64,000 bases of DNA from CAWCJL01 sp963795775 (GTDB lineage Bacteria > Acidobacteriota > Terriglobia > Terriglobales > Acidobacteriaceae), in assembly GCA_963795775.1 (NCBI GenBank), contig CAWCJL010000003.1:62001-126000 (forward strand), given 5' to 3'. The notes under the pieces are model-generated. The model was not told the DNA's origin, ran no database searches, and saw nothing but the letters and a program-made list of their open reading frames with translations. Positions 16,535 to 27,385 of the stretch are shown here, in pieces (the stretch's first letter is position 1; each line of letters opens with the position of its first letter). Position numbers and translations under genes: made by a program.

Positions 16535-16538
<4 letters not shown>
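16233..16538 (+). CDS. nuoK: NADH-quinone oxidoreductase subunit K
   Basis: A 101-aa three-helix subunit. Conserved parts: WYLVLSAILFSIGVGAFLIK, the charged FMSIELMLNAVNL helix (Glu important for proton transfer) and VVAAAEAAVGLAIIIAIFR (second Glu). The GTG at 16233 gives the normal NuoK length; longer readings overlap nuoJ. It overlaps nuoL by ATGA. Confidence 0.94.
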
Positions 16539-18601
<2,063 letters not shown>

Positions 18602-18616
18602 CCGGCGCATCACCGC

Positions 18617-18650
18617 TCGTTGTTCCGAGCGCAGCGAAGAATCCACATGG
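18617..18650 (+). repeat. Possible relic of the dispersed repeat
   Basis: CGTTGTTCCGAGCGCAGCGA followed by AGAATCCACATGG resembles the middle and end of the GTCATCCTGAGCGCAGCGAA form of the repeat but is strongly diverged. It lies in the 111-bp nuoL-nuoM gap. Confidence 0.35.
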
Positions 18651-18712
18651 ACCCAGGTCCGGAAAGAATCAGCCCACATCCTGTGCGCCCGATTTGAAGG
18701 AGCCGCCACACG

Positions 18713-20236
18713 ATGAACAGCTCCATCCTCACTCTCATCGTCTTCTTCCCGGCCGCGTGCGCCGTCATCCTCGCGTTGCTGCCCAATCGCGGCAAGCTCA
18801 TCCACGGCTTCGCGCTGCTGGCAACGCTCCTCACGTTTGTGTTCAGCCTCCATCTGCCCTTCCACTTCGACGCCGCGCATCCCGGCTTCCAGTACGAGGT
18901 CAACCGCCTCTGGATCGCCAGCCCCGCCATCCACTACCACCTGGGCGTGGACGGCATCTCCGTCTGGCTGGTGCCGCTCACCGCCTTTCTAATGCCGATG
19001 GGCGTTCTCGCGTCCTGGCGGATCATCGATCGCCGCGCCAAGGAGTTCTACTGCCTGTACCTGCTCCAGCTCACCGCAATGCTGGGCGTCTTTGTCTCCC
19101 TCGACCTCATCGTCTACTACGCCTTCTGGGAACTGTCGCTGGTACCCATGGCCATCATGATCGCCATGTTCGGCCGCGAGCAGGGCGGGCGCGCTGCCAC
19201 CAAGTTCTTTCTCTACGCCTTCATCCCCTCGGCGCTTTTCCTGGTCGGCATCCTGGTGCTTTACGCCCGCACCGGCACCTTCGACTTCGTCGAGCTCCGC
19301 GCCGCGCTCGCCCACAACCCCGGCCTCTTCAGCCCCGCGGCGCTTTCCTGGATCGCCTTCGCCTTCCTGGTCGCCTTCGCCGTCAAGGTCCCGGTTTTCC
19401 CCCTGCATGGCTGGCTGGGCGACGTCTTCACCGAAGCGCCCTCCGCCGTGGCCATGATCATCGCCGGCAAGCTCGGTCTCTACTCGCTCATCCGTTTTCA
19501 CGTGGAGCTCTTCCCCACGCAGGCCCGGCAGATCGCTCCCCTGATGATCACGCTCGCGGTCATCGGCATCCTTTACGGTGCGCTGGTCGCGCTCATCCAG
19601 CGCGACCTCAAGCGGCTGATCGCCTTTGGCACGGTGTCAAGCCTCAGCTTCGCCACCCTCGGCATCTACACCTTCGCGGTCAATGGCATTGACGGAGCGG
19701 TCTTCCACATCCTTTCGGAGTCCATCTCCGCCGCCGCCATCCTCATCCTTCTCGGCCTCATGTACGAACGCTACGGCACCTACGAAATCAACATGTACGG
19801 CGGCCTTGCCGCCAAAACTCCGCGTCTCGCCACGCTGTTCGTCATCACAGTGCTTTCGCTCATCGGCCTGCCAATCCTCAACGGCTTCGTGGGTGAGTTC
19901 CTGGTGCTGTCCAGCGGCTTTGCCGTGAGCTATGGCTGGGGAGCCGCCGCCACCGCCGGCGTCATCCTTTCCGCTGCCTACATGCTCTGGATGGTGCAGC
20001 GCGTCTTCTACGGACCTGACTCCGCCATGATCGATCGCAACCCCGTCCCGGACCTCGTGGCCCGTGAGCACCTCGCCCTGTGGCCGGCTGCCGTGCTCAT
20101 GCTGATCATGGGCGTTGCCTCTCCCTATTGGATCCGCGCCATCGGACAGGGTGTTCCCGCCGTGCTCCATCACCAGGCCCGCCGTTATGTCACGGTGGTT
20201 CACATCCAGCCCAATATCGCAAGGGAGGCACAGTAA
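18713..20236 (+). CDS. nuoM: NADH-quinone oxidoreductase subunit M
   Basis: A 507-aa antiporter-like proton-pumping subunit with about 14 helices. Conserved: YHLGVDGISVWLVPLTAFL, YYAFWELSLVPMAIMIAMFG (key Glu), VAFAVKVPVFPLHGWLGDVF, TEAPSAVAMIIAGKLGLYSL, and GLPILNGFVGEFLVL. Intact. The nuoN ATG follows its stop directly. Confidence 0.95.
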   Translation: MNSSILTLIVFFPAACAVILALLPNRGKLIHGFALLATLLTFVFSLHLPFHFDAAHPGFQYEVNRLWIASPAIHYHLGVDGISVWLVPLTAFLMPMGVLASWRIIDRRAKEFYCLYLLQLTAMLGVFVSLDLIVYYAFWELSLVPMAIMIAMFGREQGGRAATKFFLYAFIPSALFLVGILVLYARTGTFDFVELRAALAHNPGLFSPAALSWIAFAFLVAFAVKVPVFPLHGWLGDVFTEAPSAVAMIIAGKLGLYSLIRFHVELFPTQARQIAPLMITLAVIGILYGALVALIQRDLKRLIAFGTVSSLSFATLGIYTFAVNGIDGAVFHILSESISAAAILILLGLMYERYGTYEINMYGGLAAKTPRLATLFVITVLSLIGLPILNGFVGEFLVLSSGFAVSYGWGAAATAGVILSAAYMLWMVQRVFYGPDSAMIDRNPVPDLVAREHLALWPAAVLMLIMGVASPYWIRAIGQGVPAVLHHQARRYVTVVHIQPNIAREAQ

Positions 20237-21886
20237 ATGGAGACCTCCAGCGTCGCCCGCATTCTTCCCGAAATCCTGCTCACCGTGGCCGGCATCCTCA
20301 TCATGCTCGCCGACCCGTTTCTGCCTCCAGGCCGTTCGCGGAAGCCAATCGGCTGGTTCAGCGCTGCCGCTATCGTGGTGGCCCTGGGCGCCAGCATCTG
20401 GCAGATGGGCCTGCCCGCCGGAACCGGCTACTACGGCGTGGTCCGGACGGACGACTTCAGCGCCTTCTTCCACATCGCCATTTGCGGCACCGTGCTGGTT
20501 GCCATCCTTGCCGCCATTGACAGCATGCGCATCTCCACCGACGCCGGCCCGGCGTCGCTCACGCGCAACGCAAACGAGCTGAAGCCCCTCGGCGCCAATG
20601 CCTCCACCGGCCCCGCCGAGATGACCAGCCCCTCGCTCCCCGCGCCCGACACCATCCCACCCGCGCCGCTCCACACCACCGAAGCGCAAAGCATGGGCGA
20701 GTTCTACGCTCTCATCCTCTTCGGTACCGTGGGCATGCTGCTCATGACCTCCGCGGTCGAACTGCTGCTGGTCTTCATTGGTCTCGAGATCTCGTCCATC
20801 TCCACCTACATTCTCGCCGGGTTCCGCAAGCACACCGGCCGCAGCCCCGAAGCGGCCATCAAGTACTTCCTGCTCGGCTCCTTCGCCACGGCGTTTTTCC
20901 TCTACGGTATCGCGCTCACCTTTGGTGCCACCGGCACCACGCGCATCGGCCCCATCGCCGCCGCGCTGCCCCACACCGCCACTCCGGGGCTCGCCATAGT
21001 AGCCATCGCGCTGATCGTGATCGGCCTGGGCTTCAAGGTCTCCGCCGCGCCCTTCCATGTCTGGACGCCCGACGTCTACGAAGGTGCGCCCTCCCCGGTC
21101 ACCGGGCTGATGTCCACCGCGCCCAAGGTCGCCGCGTTCGCCGTGCTGCTGCGTATCGCCTACGGCGCGTTTCCGCTGCTGCAGCACCACTGGTCCGGCC
21201 TGCTCTGGATCATGGCCGCGCTTTCCATGACCATCGGCAACCTCGCTGCGCTGCGCCAGCAGAACGTCAAGCGCATGCTGGCCTACTCCGCGATCGCGCA
21301 TGCCGGCTATCTTCTGGTGGCCTTCACCACCTACTCGCACGCCGCGGTGGCCGCCGCCAGCTTCTATGCGCTCTGCTATGCCGCCATGAACGTCGGCATC
21401 TTCGCCATCGTCAGCCATGTGGGCGGCTACAACGACACCCTCTCTACCCTGCGCGACTATCGCGGGCTGGCCTACCGCGCGCCCGTGCTCACGGCAGCAA
21501 TGGCGTTCTTCCTCCTGTCGCTGATCGGCATTCCCTTTACCGGCGGCTTCTTTGCCAAGTTCTACGTCTTCGCCGCCGCTCTCCAGCACGGCATGGTAGC
21601 CCTCGCCGTCATCGGCCTGGTGAACAGCGGCATCGCGGCTTTCTACTACCTGCGGCTCATGCTCACGCTCTATAGCCGGCCGACGGACAGCGCTCCCGTC
21701 TTCTCCGTCCCAAGCATGTCGGTGGCTCTTCGCATCGCGGTCTTTCTCTCCGTCTCCGCCACGCTACTCCTCGGCGTCGCACCACGTAGCGCCCTCACCC
21801 TGGCCCAGCGCGGCGCTGACACGCTGTTCGAAGCGCCCGCGCCACAGCCTGTCCCCGTCGCCAGTGCCGCGACTGCGCCCGAATAG
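20237..21886 (+). CDS. nuoN: NADH-quinone oxidoreductase subunit N
   Basis: A 549-aa antiporter-like subunit, last of the nuo cluster. Conserved: VELLLVFIGLEISSISTYIL, AAIKYFLLGSFATAFFLYG, KVSAAPFHVWTPDVYEGAPS and QNVKRMLAYSAIAHAGYLL. Residues ~103-150 form a polar Pro/Ala/Thr-rich insert between membrane helices 3 and 4 that makes the protein longer than the usual ~480-500 aa. The ATG abuts the nuoM stop. No clear terminator follows; the downstream gap holds repeat copies. Confidence 0.94.
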   Translation: METSSVARILPEILLTVAGILIMLADPFLPPGRSRKPIGWFSAAAIVVALGASIWQMGLPAGTGYYGVVRTDDFSAFFHIAICGTVLVAILAAIDSMRISTDAGPASLTRNANELKPLGANASTGPAEMTSPSLPAPDTIPPAPLHTTEAQSMGEFYALILFGTVGMLLMTSAVELLLVFIGLEISSISTYILAGFRKHTGRSPEAAIKYFLLGSFATAFFLYGIALTFGATGTTRIGPIAAALPHTATPGLAIVAIALIVIGLGFKVSAAPFHVWTPDVYEGAPSPVTGLMSTAPKVAAFAVLLRIAYGAFPLLQHHWSGLLWIMAALSMTIGNLAALRQQNVKRMLAYSAIAHAGYLLVAFTTYSHAAVAAASFYALCYAAMNVGIFAIVSHVGGYNDTLSTLRDYRGLAYRAPVLTAAMAFFLLSLIGIPFTGGFFAKFYVFAAALQHGMVALAVIGLVNSGIAAFYYLRLMLTLYSRPTDSAPVFSVPSMSVALRIAVFLSVSATLLLGVAPRSALTLAQRGADTLFEAPAPQPVPVASAATAPE

Positions 21887-21921
21887 AGCGCCAGCTACCA
21901 TGCTTGTGGGGGTCACATAAC

Positions 21922-21978
21922 CTGTCATCCTGAGCGGAGCAGGCCAGCCTCACCGGCCTGCGTAGTGGAAGGAGGTGC
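21922..21978 (+). repeat. Dispersed repeat, hairpin variant
   Basis: CTGTCATCCTGAGCGGAGC is followed by AGGCCagcctcaccGGCCT, a perfect 5-bp stem, then GCGTAGTGGAAGGAGGTGC. It is the same layout as the third copy inside the nuoD-nuoE gene. Confidence 0.8.
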
Positions 21979-22067
21979 GTTTGCCCTCACTCGCACCACC
22001 ACGAATCCGGGTGCCCTATCCTGAGCAGTCTTCCGGCAAAGGATGGGAGACCCTAGCACTCCCCCAC

Positions 22068-22097
22068 TGTCATCCTGAGGACAGTCGAAGGACCTGC
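22068..22097 (+). repeat. Dispersed repeat, short variant
   Basis: TGTCATCCTGAGGACAGTCG followed by AAGGACCTGC keeps both ends of the repeat and lacks the variable middle. It lies 35 bp before the FUSC-type gene. Confidence 0.8.
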
Positions 22098-22131
22098 TAT
22101 ACCGTGACAGCAGACCTGACTCGAGTTTCCA

Positions 22132-22689
22132 ATGACGAACCCCAGTCCGAAAGAAGCTCCCCAGCCCCCGAGCATCGGAGCTCTTTCAGCACCTGAAACC
22201 CTCCGCAGGCGCATCCAGACCGGACTCCTCCAAGGCTTCAGCACGGCTATCACGGCCGTTCTCGCCTTCACTGTCGCGAACCGCTTGGGTCTGCAGGAAA
22301 GCTACTGGGCCGCCATCAGCGCCATTGTCGTCATGCAGTCCGGCCTTAGCGACACTGTCAATTCCGCTCGCGACCGGCTCGTCGGCACCGCAATCGGCGC
22401 CCTCATCGGATGGGGCTGCGCCCTCGTATGGCATCGCCACATTGCCGTTTACGGAGCGGCGGTTTTTCTCGCCATGTTCACCTGCTGGGCCCTCCGCCTC
22501 GGCAGTGCCGGACGCCTCTGCGGCGTCACCGTTTCCATCATCACCCTCATCACCCATGTGGGCCGCACCTCCGAAGTGGCCCTGCACCGCTTCCTCGACG
22601 TCTCCCTCGGCATTCTCGTCTCTGTCGCCGTCTCACTCCTCCTCGACCGCGCCGCAAAAGCATTCGCGCATCACCGGACCACGACCTAG
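22132..22689 (+). CDS. FUSC-like (aromatic acid exporter type) membrane protein
   Basis: A 185-aa protein with a polar N-terminus and about five to six membrane segments. The pattern LQESYWAAISAIVVMQSGLS, then SARDRLVGTAIGALIGWGCA, resembles the N-terminal membrane half of fusaric acid resistance/FUSC_2 proteins. It lacks the large cytoplasmic domain of the full exporters, so it may be a short homolog needing a partner. The role in export is an inference from the family. It is convergent with the ABC permease gene. Confidence 0.7.
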   Translation: MTNPSPKEAPQPPSIGALSAPETLRRRIQTGLLQGFSTAITAVLAFTVANRLGLQESYWAAISAIVVMQSGLSDTVNSARDRLVGTAIGALIGWGCALVWHRHIAVYGAAVFLAMFTCWALRLGSAGRLCGVTVSIITLITHVGRTSEVALHRFLDVSLGILVSVAVSLLLDRAAKAFAHHRTTT

Positions 22690-22737
22690 ATCGCCACGTC
22701 GCCCCAGCCCAGCTTGACGTGAAGAATATGAGACCCG

Positions 22738-23409
22738 TCACTCCCCCTTGAGCCGCAGGTCCCGGCTGGCGAACGCCAGCATCGCCAAACCCAGAAACGC
22801 CGTTGCCAGCAACACGGATTCCAGCACGCCCCAGCTAAATCCTGGTGGTGCCGGTCCGGGACCGCGCAGCATGCGCACTGGGGCGGCCAGGGATAAAGCA
22901 GTCACCCCGTCCGGCACCCAAACCAGGGTCGCGACCGGCAGCAGGCCCAGTCCCGAAGCCACAATCCTCGGCAGATACACCGAAGCCAGCAGGCTGACCG
23001 ACGCCACCCAGCTCCCCAGGGCGACTAGCGCTACGCAGACCCGGGCCGCCACGCCCGCGTCTACACCAATCAGTTGCGCGCTCAATCCGCAGCACGCGGC
23101 ATAGACCACCAGCGGCAGCACCGCCGTCAGCCACAGCGCAAGAAAGTACTGCTGCCGGCTGATTGCCCGGCTCAGCACCAGCGCCGCGCGGCGAGACCGC
23201 TGCTCGTTTTCCAACAATGCTCCCCCGGTGAACGCAGCCAGCGCCAGCCCGTACCAGCACTCCTGCCCCATCAAGCCGGTCACGTCCTCCGGCGATGGCC
23301 TCGCCCCGGCCATGAGCACCAGGGCCATCATCCATGGCCACAGCAGCAGAAGAAGCCACAGCCAGCGGTTCTGCAGGATCAACCGTTGCGCAATCAGCAG
23401 CAGCTTCAT
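22738..23409 (-). CDS. ABC transporter permease
   Basis: A 223-aa membrane protein with about six helices: MKLLLIAQRLILQNRWLWLL at the N-terminus, then a conserved ENEQRSRRAALVLSRAISRQ cytoplasmic loop typical of ABC-2-like subunits that couple to an ATPase. The ATG at 23409 overlaps the ATPase stop by 4 nt, which fixes the start. Together they form a two-gene exporter; no substrate is evident. It may be incomplete without a second permease. Confidence 0.75.
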   Translation of the reverse strand: MKLLLIAQRLILQNRWLWLLLLLWPWMMALVLMAGARPSPEDVTGLMGQECWYGLALAAFTGGALLENEQRSRRAALVLSRAISRQQYFLALWLTAVLPLVVYAACCGLSAQLIGVDAGVAARVCVALVALGSWVASVSLLASVYLPRIVASGLGLLPVATLVWVPDGVTALSLAAPVRMLRGPGPAPPGFSWGVLESVLLATAFLGLAMLAFASRDLRLKGE

Positions 23410-24323
23410 CGCTCGCCCTCGCGCACCGGCAATACGGTTGTCCACTCGGCAAAGAGCTCCTGCAGGCTCCGCTCCGCCGGGCGCACGCTCACCAGCTCCC
23501 CGCCATCCGCCCAGACCTGCTCAATCGTGCGCCGCTGCTCTTCTTCCGGCAGTACCCACCGGGTCACGCCCGGAGGACCGCCGTTGCGCTCAAAAGCGGC
23601 AAACCGGCCCCGCAACACGGCATTCTGCGGCAAGCCCCGGACCGTGATCTCTACCTGACCCGGTACACGAAGAAGCTCTGCCAACTTGTTGACATGCATG
23701 AGCTTGCCGGCGTTGAGAAAGGCCACGCGATCGCACAACTCCGCCACTTCTGCAAGCTGATGCGAGCTGAACAGGATGCTCTTCCCTTCGGCCCGCAGCC
23801 GCCGCAGCAGCCCTCGGATCTCGATCACGCCCGGCGGGTCCAGAGCCGAGGCCGGCTCATCCAGAATCAGCACCTCCGGATCATGCACCAGCGCTGCCGC
23901 CAAGCCCAGCCGCTGCTGCATGCCCCGGGAAAACTTGCGCGCGTCACGCTTCCAGTCACGCAGCCCGACCGCTTCGAGCAGGCCTTCCAGCCGGCGGCGT
24001 TCCGGAGGCTTCCGGTTGCTCAAACGCGCGGCCAGCACCAGCGTATCGACCGCGTTTCCCTCGAAGAACACCGGCGCATCCGGGACATAACCCACCCGTG
24101 CCCGCGTGGCCGCGTGGCCAAAGGGCTTCCCCATCAGCGTTCCGTGGCCTGCCGTGGCATGGAGAAACCCCAAAGCAAGCTGTATCGCGGTCGTCTTTCC
24201 CGCACCATTCGGCCCCAGCAGGCCCAGCACCTCGCCCGGCCCGAGTTCAAGCGTGAGTTCGTCCAGCGCAAGAACGCGCCCGAATCGTTTCGTGACACCT
24301 TCGAACTGCAGCGGAGCGGTCAT
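23406..24323 (-). CDS. ABC transporter ATP-binding protein
   Basis: A 305-aa ATPase. Walker A GPNGAGKT at residues 37-44, the signature FSRGMQQRLGLAAAL near 131, Walker B VLILDEPASALDP near 152 and the switch His in ILFSSHQL. The C-terminal ~80 residues are the extension seen in ABC-2 type ATPases. It is upstream of, and overlaps, the permease gene. Likely energises export of a lipid, peptide or drug; the substrate is unknown. Confidence 0.9.
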   Translation of the reverse strand: MTAPLQFEGVTKRFGRVLALDELTLELGPGEVLGLLGPNGAGKTTAIQLALGFLHATAGHGTLMGKPFGHAATRARVGYVPDAPVFFEGNAVDTLVLAARLSNRKPPERRRLEGLLEAVGLRDWKRDARKFSRGMQQRLGLAAALVHDPEVLILDEPASALDPPGVIEIRGLLRRLRAEGKSILFSSHQLAEVAELCDRVAFLNAGKLMHVNKLAELLRVPGQVEITVRGLPQNAVLRGRFAAFERNGGPPGVTRWVLPEEEQRRTIEQVWADGGELVSVRPAERSLQELFAEWTTVLPVREGER

Positions 24324-24420
24324 GATTCCCTCATCCCGGCGAGCGAGACCTTGACACTCGCCAGGCTGTTACACTGTCGGCTCTCTGCTCTCAACCGTTG
24401 CGCTCTACCCGGAGACTGCG

Positions 24421-24913
24421 ATGTTTCAGATCTTTTTCGTCGTTCTCGCTGTGCTGGCCGCATCCGTTCACCTTGCCTTCTCTCACGACGAGACGGGCTA
24501 GCCGGGGTGGAATCCTCGGCATTTACCTGCTCTATCTGTTGCTAATCTACGTCGGCATCATGGGAGTGTTTACGGCGTATGCGCACGTCTTCCGCCCTTT
24601 ACAAACTTCCGCTTCGATAGGGTGGACGCCAAGCCCCTACGAATACGAGGTCGGCATGGCCGATCTGACGGTCGGCGTGCTGGGTGTGCTTTGCCTTCTG
24701 TTCCGCGGAGACTTCTGGTTGGCCACCGCCATCGCCAACGCCGTATGGCTTCTCGGCGATGCTATAGGACACGTGCAGCAAATTCGTTTGCATAACAACC
24801 ACGCTGCCAACAACGCGGGCATCTTCCTCATCACCGAGTTCATTGTGCCGGTCGTGATTCTCGCCCTCACCCTCTACCATAGGCGCAGCACAAGAAAGGC
24901 CTCTCTCGCTTGA
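24421..24913 (+). pseudogene. DUF6790-like membrane protein with apparent frameshift
   Basis: From the ATG at 24421 the frame reads MFQIFFVVLAVLAASVHLAF and stops at a TAG at 24499. The neighbouring frame, open from before this point to 24913, continues with RRASRGGILGIYLLYLLLIY, then YEVGMADLTVGVLGVLCLLF, and LLGDAIGHVQQI. Together they give a plausible ~165-aa four-helix protein like DUF6790 members, where a short N-terminal helix precedes a RGxxxxxYLL segment. A one-base shift between about 24480 and 24500 is the simplest reading. If expressed from the ATG at 24398 instead, it would have an odd Ser/Arg/Phe-rich leader. Confidence 0.55.
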
Positions 24914-25087
24914 CTTGTGGCACAGTTACCTCCCTTCCGCGGGAGTTCCAAGCGAGACGGCGTGCTCTTTTGTAGCCAGCCCTAAGTCTTTGATCAAACC
25001 TTTTTGCATTTACCTTTACTCGTCATCGGTGCACAATGGTTTGCCGCTTCAAGGGCTTTTATCTCCGCGGTGAACAAGAGAGTGTCT

Positions 25088-25513
25088 ATGCTTCGCATGC
25101 TAGCAAGCGTCACGTTGGCTTCGACCTTGTGTTTCGCCCAGGGCGCCTCAACCGCCTCGTCGACTGTGTACCTCGACCAGGACAACCCCTTCACGCCTGA
25201 CTTCACCGCCGCGCTGACGAAAAAGCAGGTCCCCGTTGTTGTCACGACCGACCCGGCGAATGCTCGCTACACGGTCACGTTCAGTATGAACAAGAACAAT
25301 GGTTCTATCTTCCAGGGCATCACCAGCGCCATCAACAACGGTACATACGATCCTGGTGGCTGGGATCGCGCCACCATGCAGGTCGTCGATAATCAGAGCA
25401 AGACGGTGGCGTTTAGTTACACCTGCAAGAAGTACAAGGACAACTCCGGCGACCCGATGAAGTCAACCGCCGAATGCCTTGCAAAACATTGGAAAAGCAG
25501 CCTTGGCAAATAG
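25088..25513 (+). CDS. Small secreted protein of unknown function
   Basis: A 141-aa protein with a signal peptide (MLRMLASVTLASTLCFAQGA). The mature part is polar, with NPFTPDFTAALTKKQVPVVV, ATYTV-like strands and two Cys (in YTCKKYK and AECLAKHW) that could pair in the periplasm. The overall pattern resembles small lipocalin-like or DUF-type secreted proteins that assess a residue-poor beta fold, but no family was recognised. The ATG at 25088 was chosen as it begins the signal peptide; an in-frame ATG lies upstream at 25004. Confidence 0.6.
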   Translation: MLRMLASVTLASTLCFAQGASTASSTVYLDQDNPFTPDFTAALTKKQVPVVVTTDPANARYTVTFSMNKNNGSIFQGITSAINNGTYDPGGWDRATMQVVDNQSKTVAFSYTCKKYKDNSGDPMKSTAECLAKHWKSSLGK

Positions 25514-25665
25514 TGCCGGATTGTCTGCGGCATGGGTTCAAGTTTTCTGAATGACCGTAGTTAGCTCAGATGGGTCCCAGGCGGCCCGGTCGGGAGAAGG
25601 TTTCCTACAGACGGCAAGCCCCCGGCGCCTGGCCGAGGGCTTACGTACTCGGATCGCTGCGTTTC

Positions 25666-25995
25666 CTACGAACGCACCTTCACAAACACGATCACCAGCG
25701 TAAACAGCGAGAGCGACTCGATAAACGCGAGGCCCAGCGTGAGCAGCAGCAAAATGCCGGGGCGTGCTCCCGGGTTGCGTGCCAGCGCTTCCACCGCGGA
25801 GGCCGTCGCGCGACCCTGACCGAGGCCGCAAAGACCGGCCGCCAAGCCCATGCCGAGTCCGGCTGCGAGGGACGCCAGGCCGGCAGCACCAGCCACTCCG
25901 TGCTCGATACCCGCGCCGCCTGTGGCCTGCGCGTATGCTGGAGCGGCCAGGAAAAGCGCGCTCAGGATCATAAAGAGATATTGCAGTTTACGCAT
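25666..25995 (-). CDS. atpE: ATP synthase F0 subunit c with N-terminal signal
   Basis: A 109-aa protein, longer than the usual ~75-90 because of a cleavable-looking leader (MRKLQYLFMILSALFLAAPA, cut near YAQ). The c-subunit hairpin follows: GLGMGLAAGLCGLGQGRATA, the polar loop ALARNPGARPG (R73-N74-P75) and the second helix with the ion-binding carboxylate E93 in AFIESLSLF. Q60, E93 and S94 are present at sites used in sodium-type rings, but the usual Tyr is F98. Last gene of the atpZ-I-B-E unit. A GGAG site precedes the ATG. Confidence 0.92.
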   Translation of the reverse strand: MRKLQYLFMILSALFLAAPAYAQATGGAGIEHGVAGAAGLASLAAGLGMGLAAGLCGLGQGRATASAVEALARNPGARPGILLLLTLGLAFIESLSLFTLVIVFVKVRS

Positions 25996-26172
25996 CGTGT
26001 TTCTCCAAAGGCTCCCCTGTGATTGACCGGTAGTGGGTGGTTGATGCTCACCGTGCTGGCACCCTCACGCTGTCCGGCTGATGCAACCCGGCGGAAGCAG
26101 TCTCCGGGTCGAAAGAACTGGCTGTCCATGCGCACGCGGCTCAACCGCACATGCCCTGGACAGCCCTGAAAC

Positions 26173-26910
26173 TCAATGTTCGTGCGCCGTAGCCTGCGCC
26201 ACGTAGATCAACGCCAGCAGCATGAACACATATGCCTGAATCACTGAGACGCCCAGGTGCATGCCCAGGAAAACTGCCGGCAGCGCGATCGGCACCAGCG
26301 AAAAGAAGACCAGCGTCACCATATCCCCCGCGAACATATTGGCGTACAAACGGACGGTGAGTGAAAGGATGCGGGCAAAGTGCGAGATGATCTCGATCGG
26401 CAGCATCAGCCAGGAGATCCACCAGATCGGTCCCAGGAAGTGCTTGATGTGCCCGACAATGCCCTGTTCCCGCACACCGTGCCAGTTGTAATAGAGGAAG
26501 GTCAGGACGGCCACGCCCAGCGGCACCCACGGCTTGGCTGTGGGGGACACAAACCCCGGCAGCAAGCCCAGCAGGTTGCACAGCAGGATAAAGATGAAGA
26601 TAACCGTGGTGAACGCGACGTAGTGCTCGTACCCGTGCCCGATGATCGCTTCAGCCTGGTCGGCGACAAACTCGTGCAGCATCTCCGCGATATGCTGCAC
26701 GCCCCGCGGCTTCTCCACGCTCAGGCTGGCCCGCACCAGCAGGAAAAAGAGCAGCAGTATTCCGAAAACGACCAGCTCCATGGCAAAGGAGTTATCGATG
26801 GGCGCTTCCGGATACTGGGGCTGTACGTGGACCAGCCCGAGCACGGTATTCGCAACCCCGGCGAAGTGGTGGTTCAGAAATCCGGTTACAGGTAACTGTG
26901 CTGGTTGCAT
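26173..26910 (-). CDS. atpB: ATP synthase F0 subunit a
   Basis: A 245-aa membrane subunit with about five to six helices. The essential stator arginine is in SLTVRLYANMFAGDMV, and the C-terminal helix contains SVIQAYVFMLLALIYVAQA. The N-terminal NHHF and PIDNSFAMELVVFGIL segments are normal for the family. It forms the ion half-channels next to the c ring. atpE follows after 177 nt. Confidence 0.93.
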   Translation of the reverse strand: MQPAQLPVTGFLNHHFAGVANTVLGLVHVQPQYPEAPIDNSFAMELVVFGILLLFFLLVRASLSVEKPRGVQHIAEMLHEFVADQAEAIIGHGYEHYVAFTTVIFIFILLCNLLGLLPGFVSPTAKPWVPLGVAVLTFLYYNWHGVREQGIVGHIKHFLGPIWWISWLMLPIEIISHFARILSLTVRLYANMFAGDMVTLVFFSLVPIALPAVFLGMHLGVSVIQAYVFMLLALIYVAQATAHEH

Positions 26911-26949
26911 GTACGTGTAGGAAACTTTCTCCAGATCAACTTCGAGCGG

Positions 26950-27351
26950 CTAGAGCGACCAGGAGCGCAGCAGCCGGATGGCCTCGATCATAAGCGCCAC
27001 CACCGCCAGTCCCAGCCCCGCGCAAAGCGCGTAAACCGAGCCACTTAACCCTCTGAGGCTACCATAGAGCAGGGCCGCGGCGATTCCCAGGCGCAGAAAA
27101 AACCACAGCAGCACCGGCACAATCGGCCGTGGCGTGCCGCCCGCATTAAACCGGCTCAGCACCGCCATCATCAGCCGCTGCCATTCGAAAATCCCCGTTC
27201 CCGCAATCACCGCGCCGACCAGGAAAAGCAGCGCCGATTGCCAGCCCGCCGCCAGCCACGTAACCGGAATCCCGACCGCGGCCAATATGCCGACCGTCCG
27301 CATGCTCCGCCCGAGCGTCAGCTTCAAATCATTCTCGGTGAAGTCGGCCAC
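26950..27351 (-). CDS. ATP synthase-associated AtpI-like protein
   Basis: A 133-aa protein with four hydrophobic helices (SMRTVGILAAVGIPVTWLAA, SALLFLVGAVIAGTGIFEW, VPVLLWFFLRLGIAAALLYG and YALCAGLGLAVVALMIEAI). Its size, topology and place directly before atpB match ATP synthase subunit I proteins, which assist c-ring assembly or Mg2+ uptake. Sequence conservation in this family is low, so the call leans on context. Confidence 0.7.
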   Translation of the reverse strand: MADFTENDLKLTLGRSMRTVGILAAVGIPVTWLAAGWQSALLFLVGAVIAGTGIFEWQRLMMAVLSRFNAGGTPRPIVPVLLWFFLRLGIAAALLYGSLRGLSGSVYALCAGLGLAVVALMIEAIRLLRSWSL

Positions 27352-27385
27352 GCTTCCCGGCGTCTTTTCTCCCTCGCTCAGAGCG

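Noticed and set aside
19637..21589. 650-codon open frame on the minus strand across nuoM-nuoN
   Set aside because: It mirrors the codon periodicity of the conserved plus-strand genes; the product is His/Gly/Arg-rich low-complexity with no domain.
23334..24545. 403-codon plus-strand frame over the ABC transporter genes
   Set aside because: The minus strand has Walker A, signature and Walker B; the plus frame is a shadow.
22132..25513. Candidate defence island (FUSC, ABC pair, small membrane and secreted genes)
   Set aside because: None of the genes carries nuclease, helicase, sensor or other defence domains; they look like ordinary transport and envelope functions.
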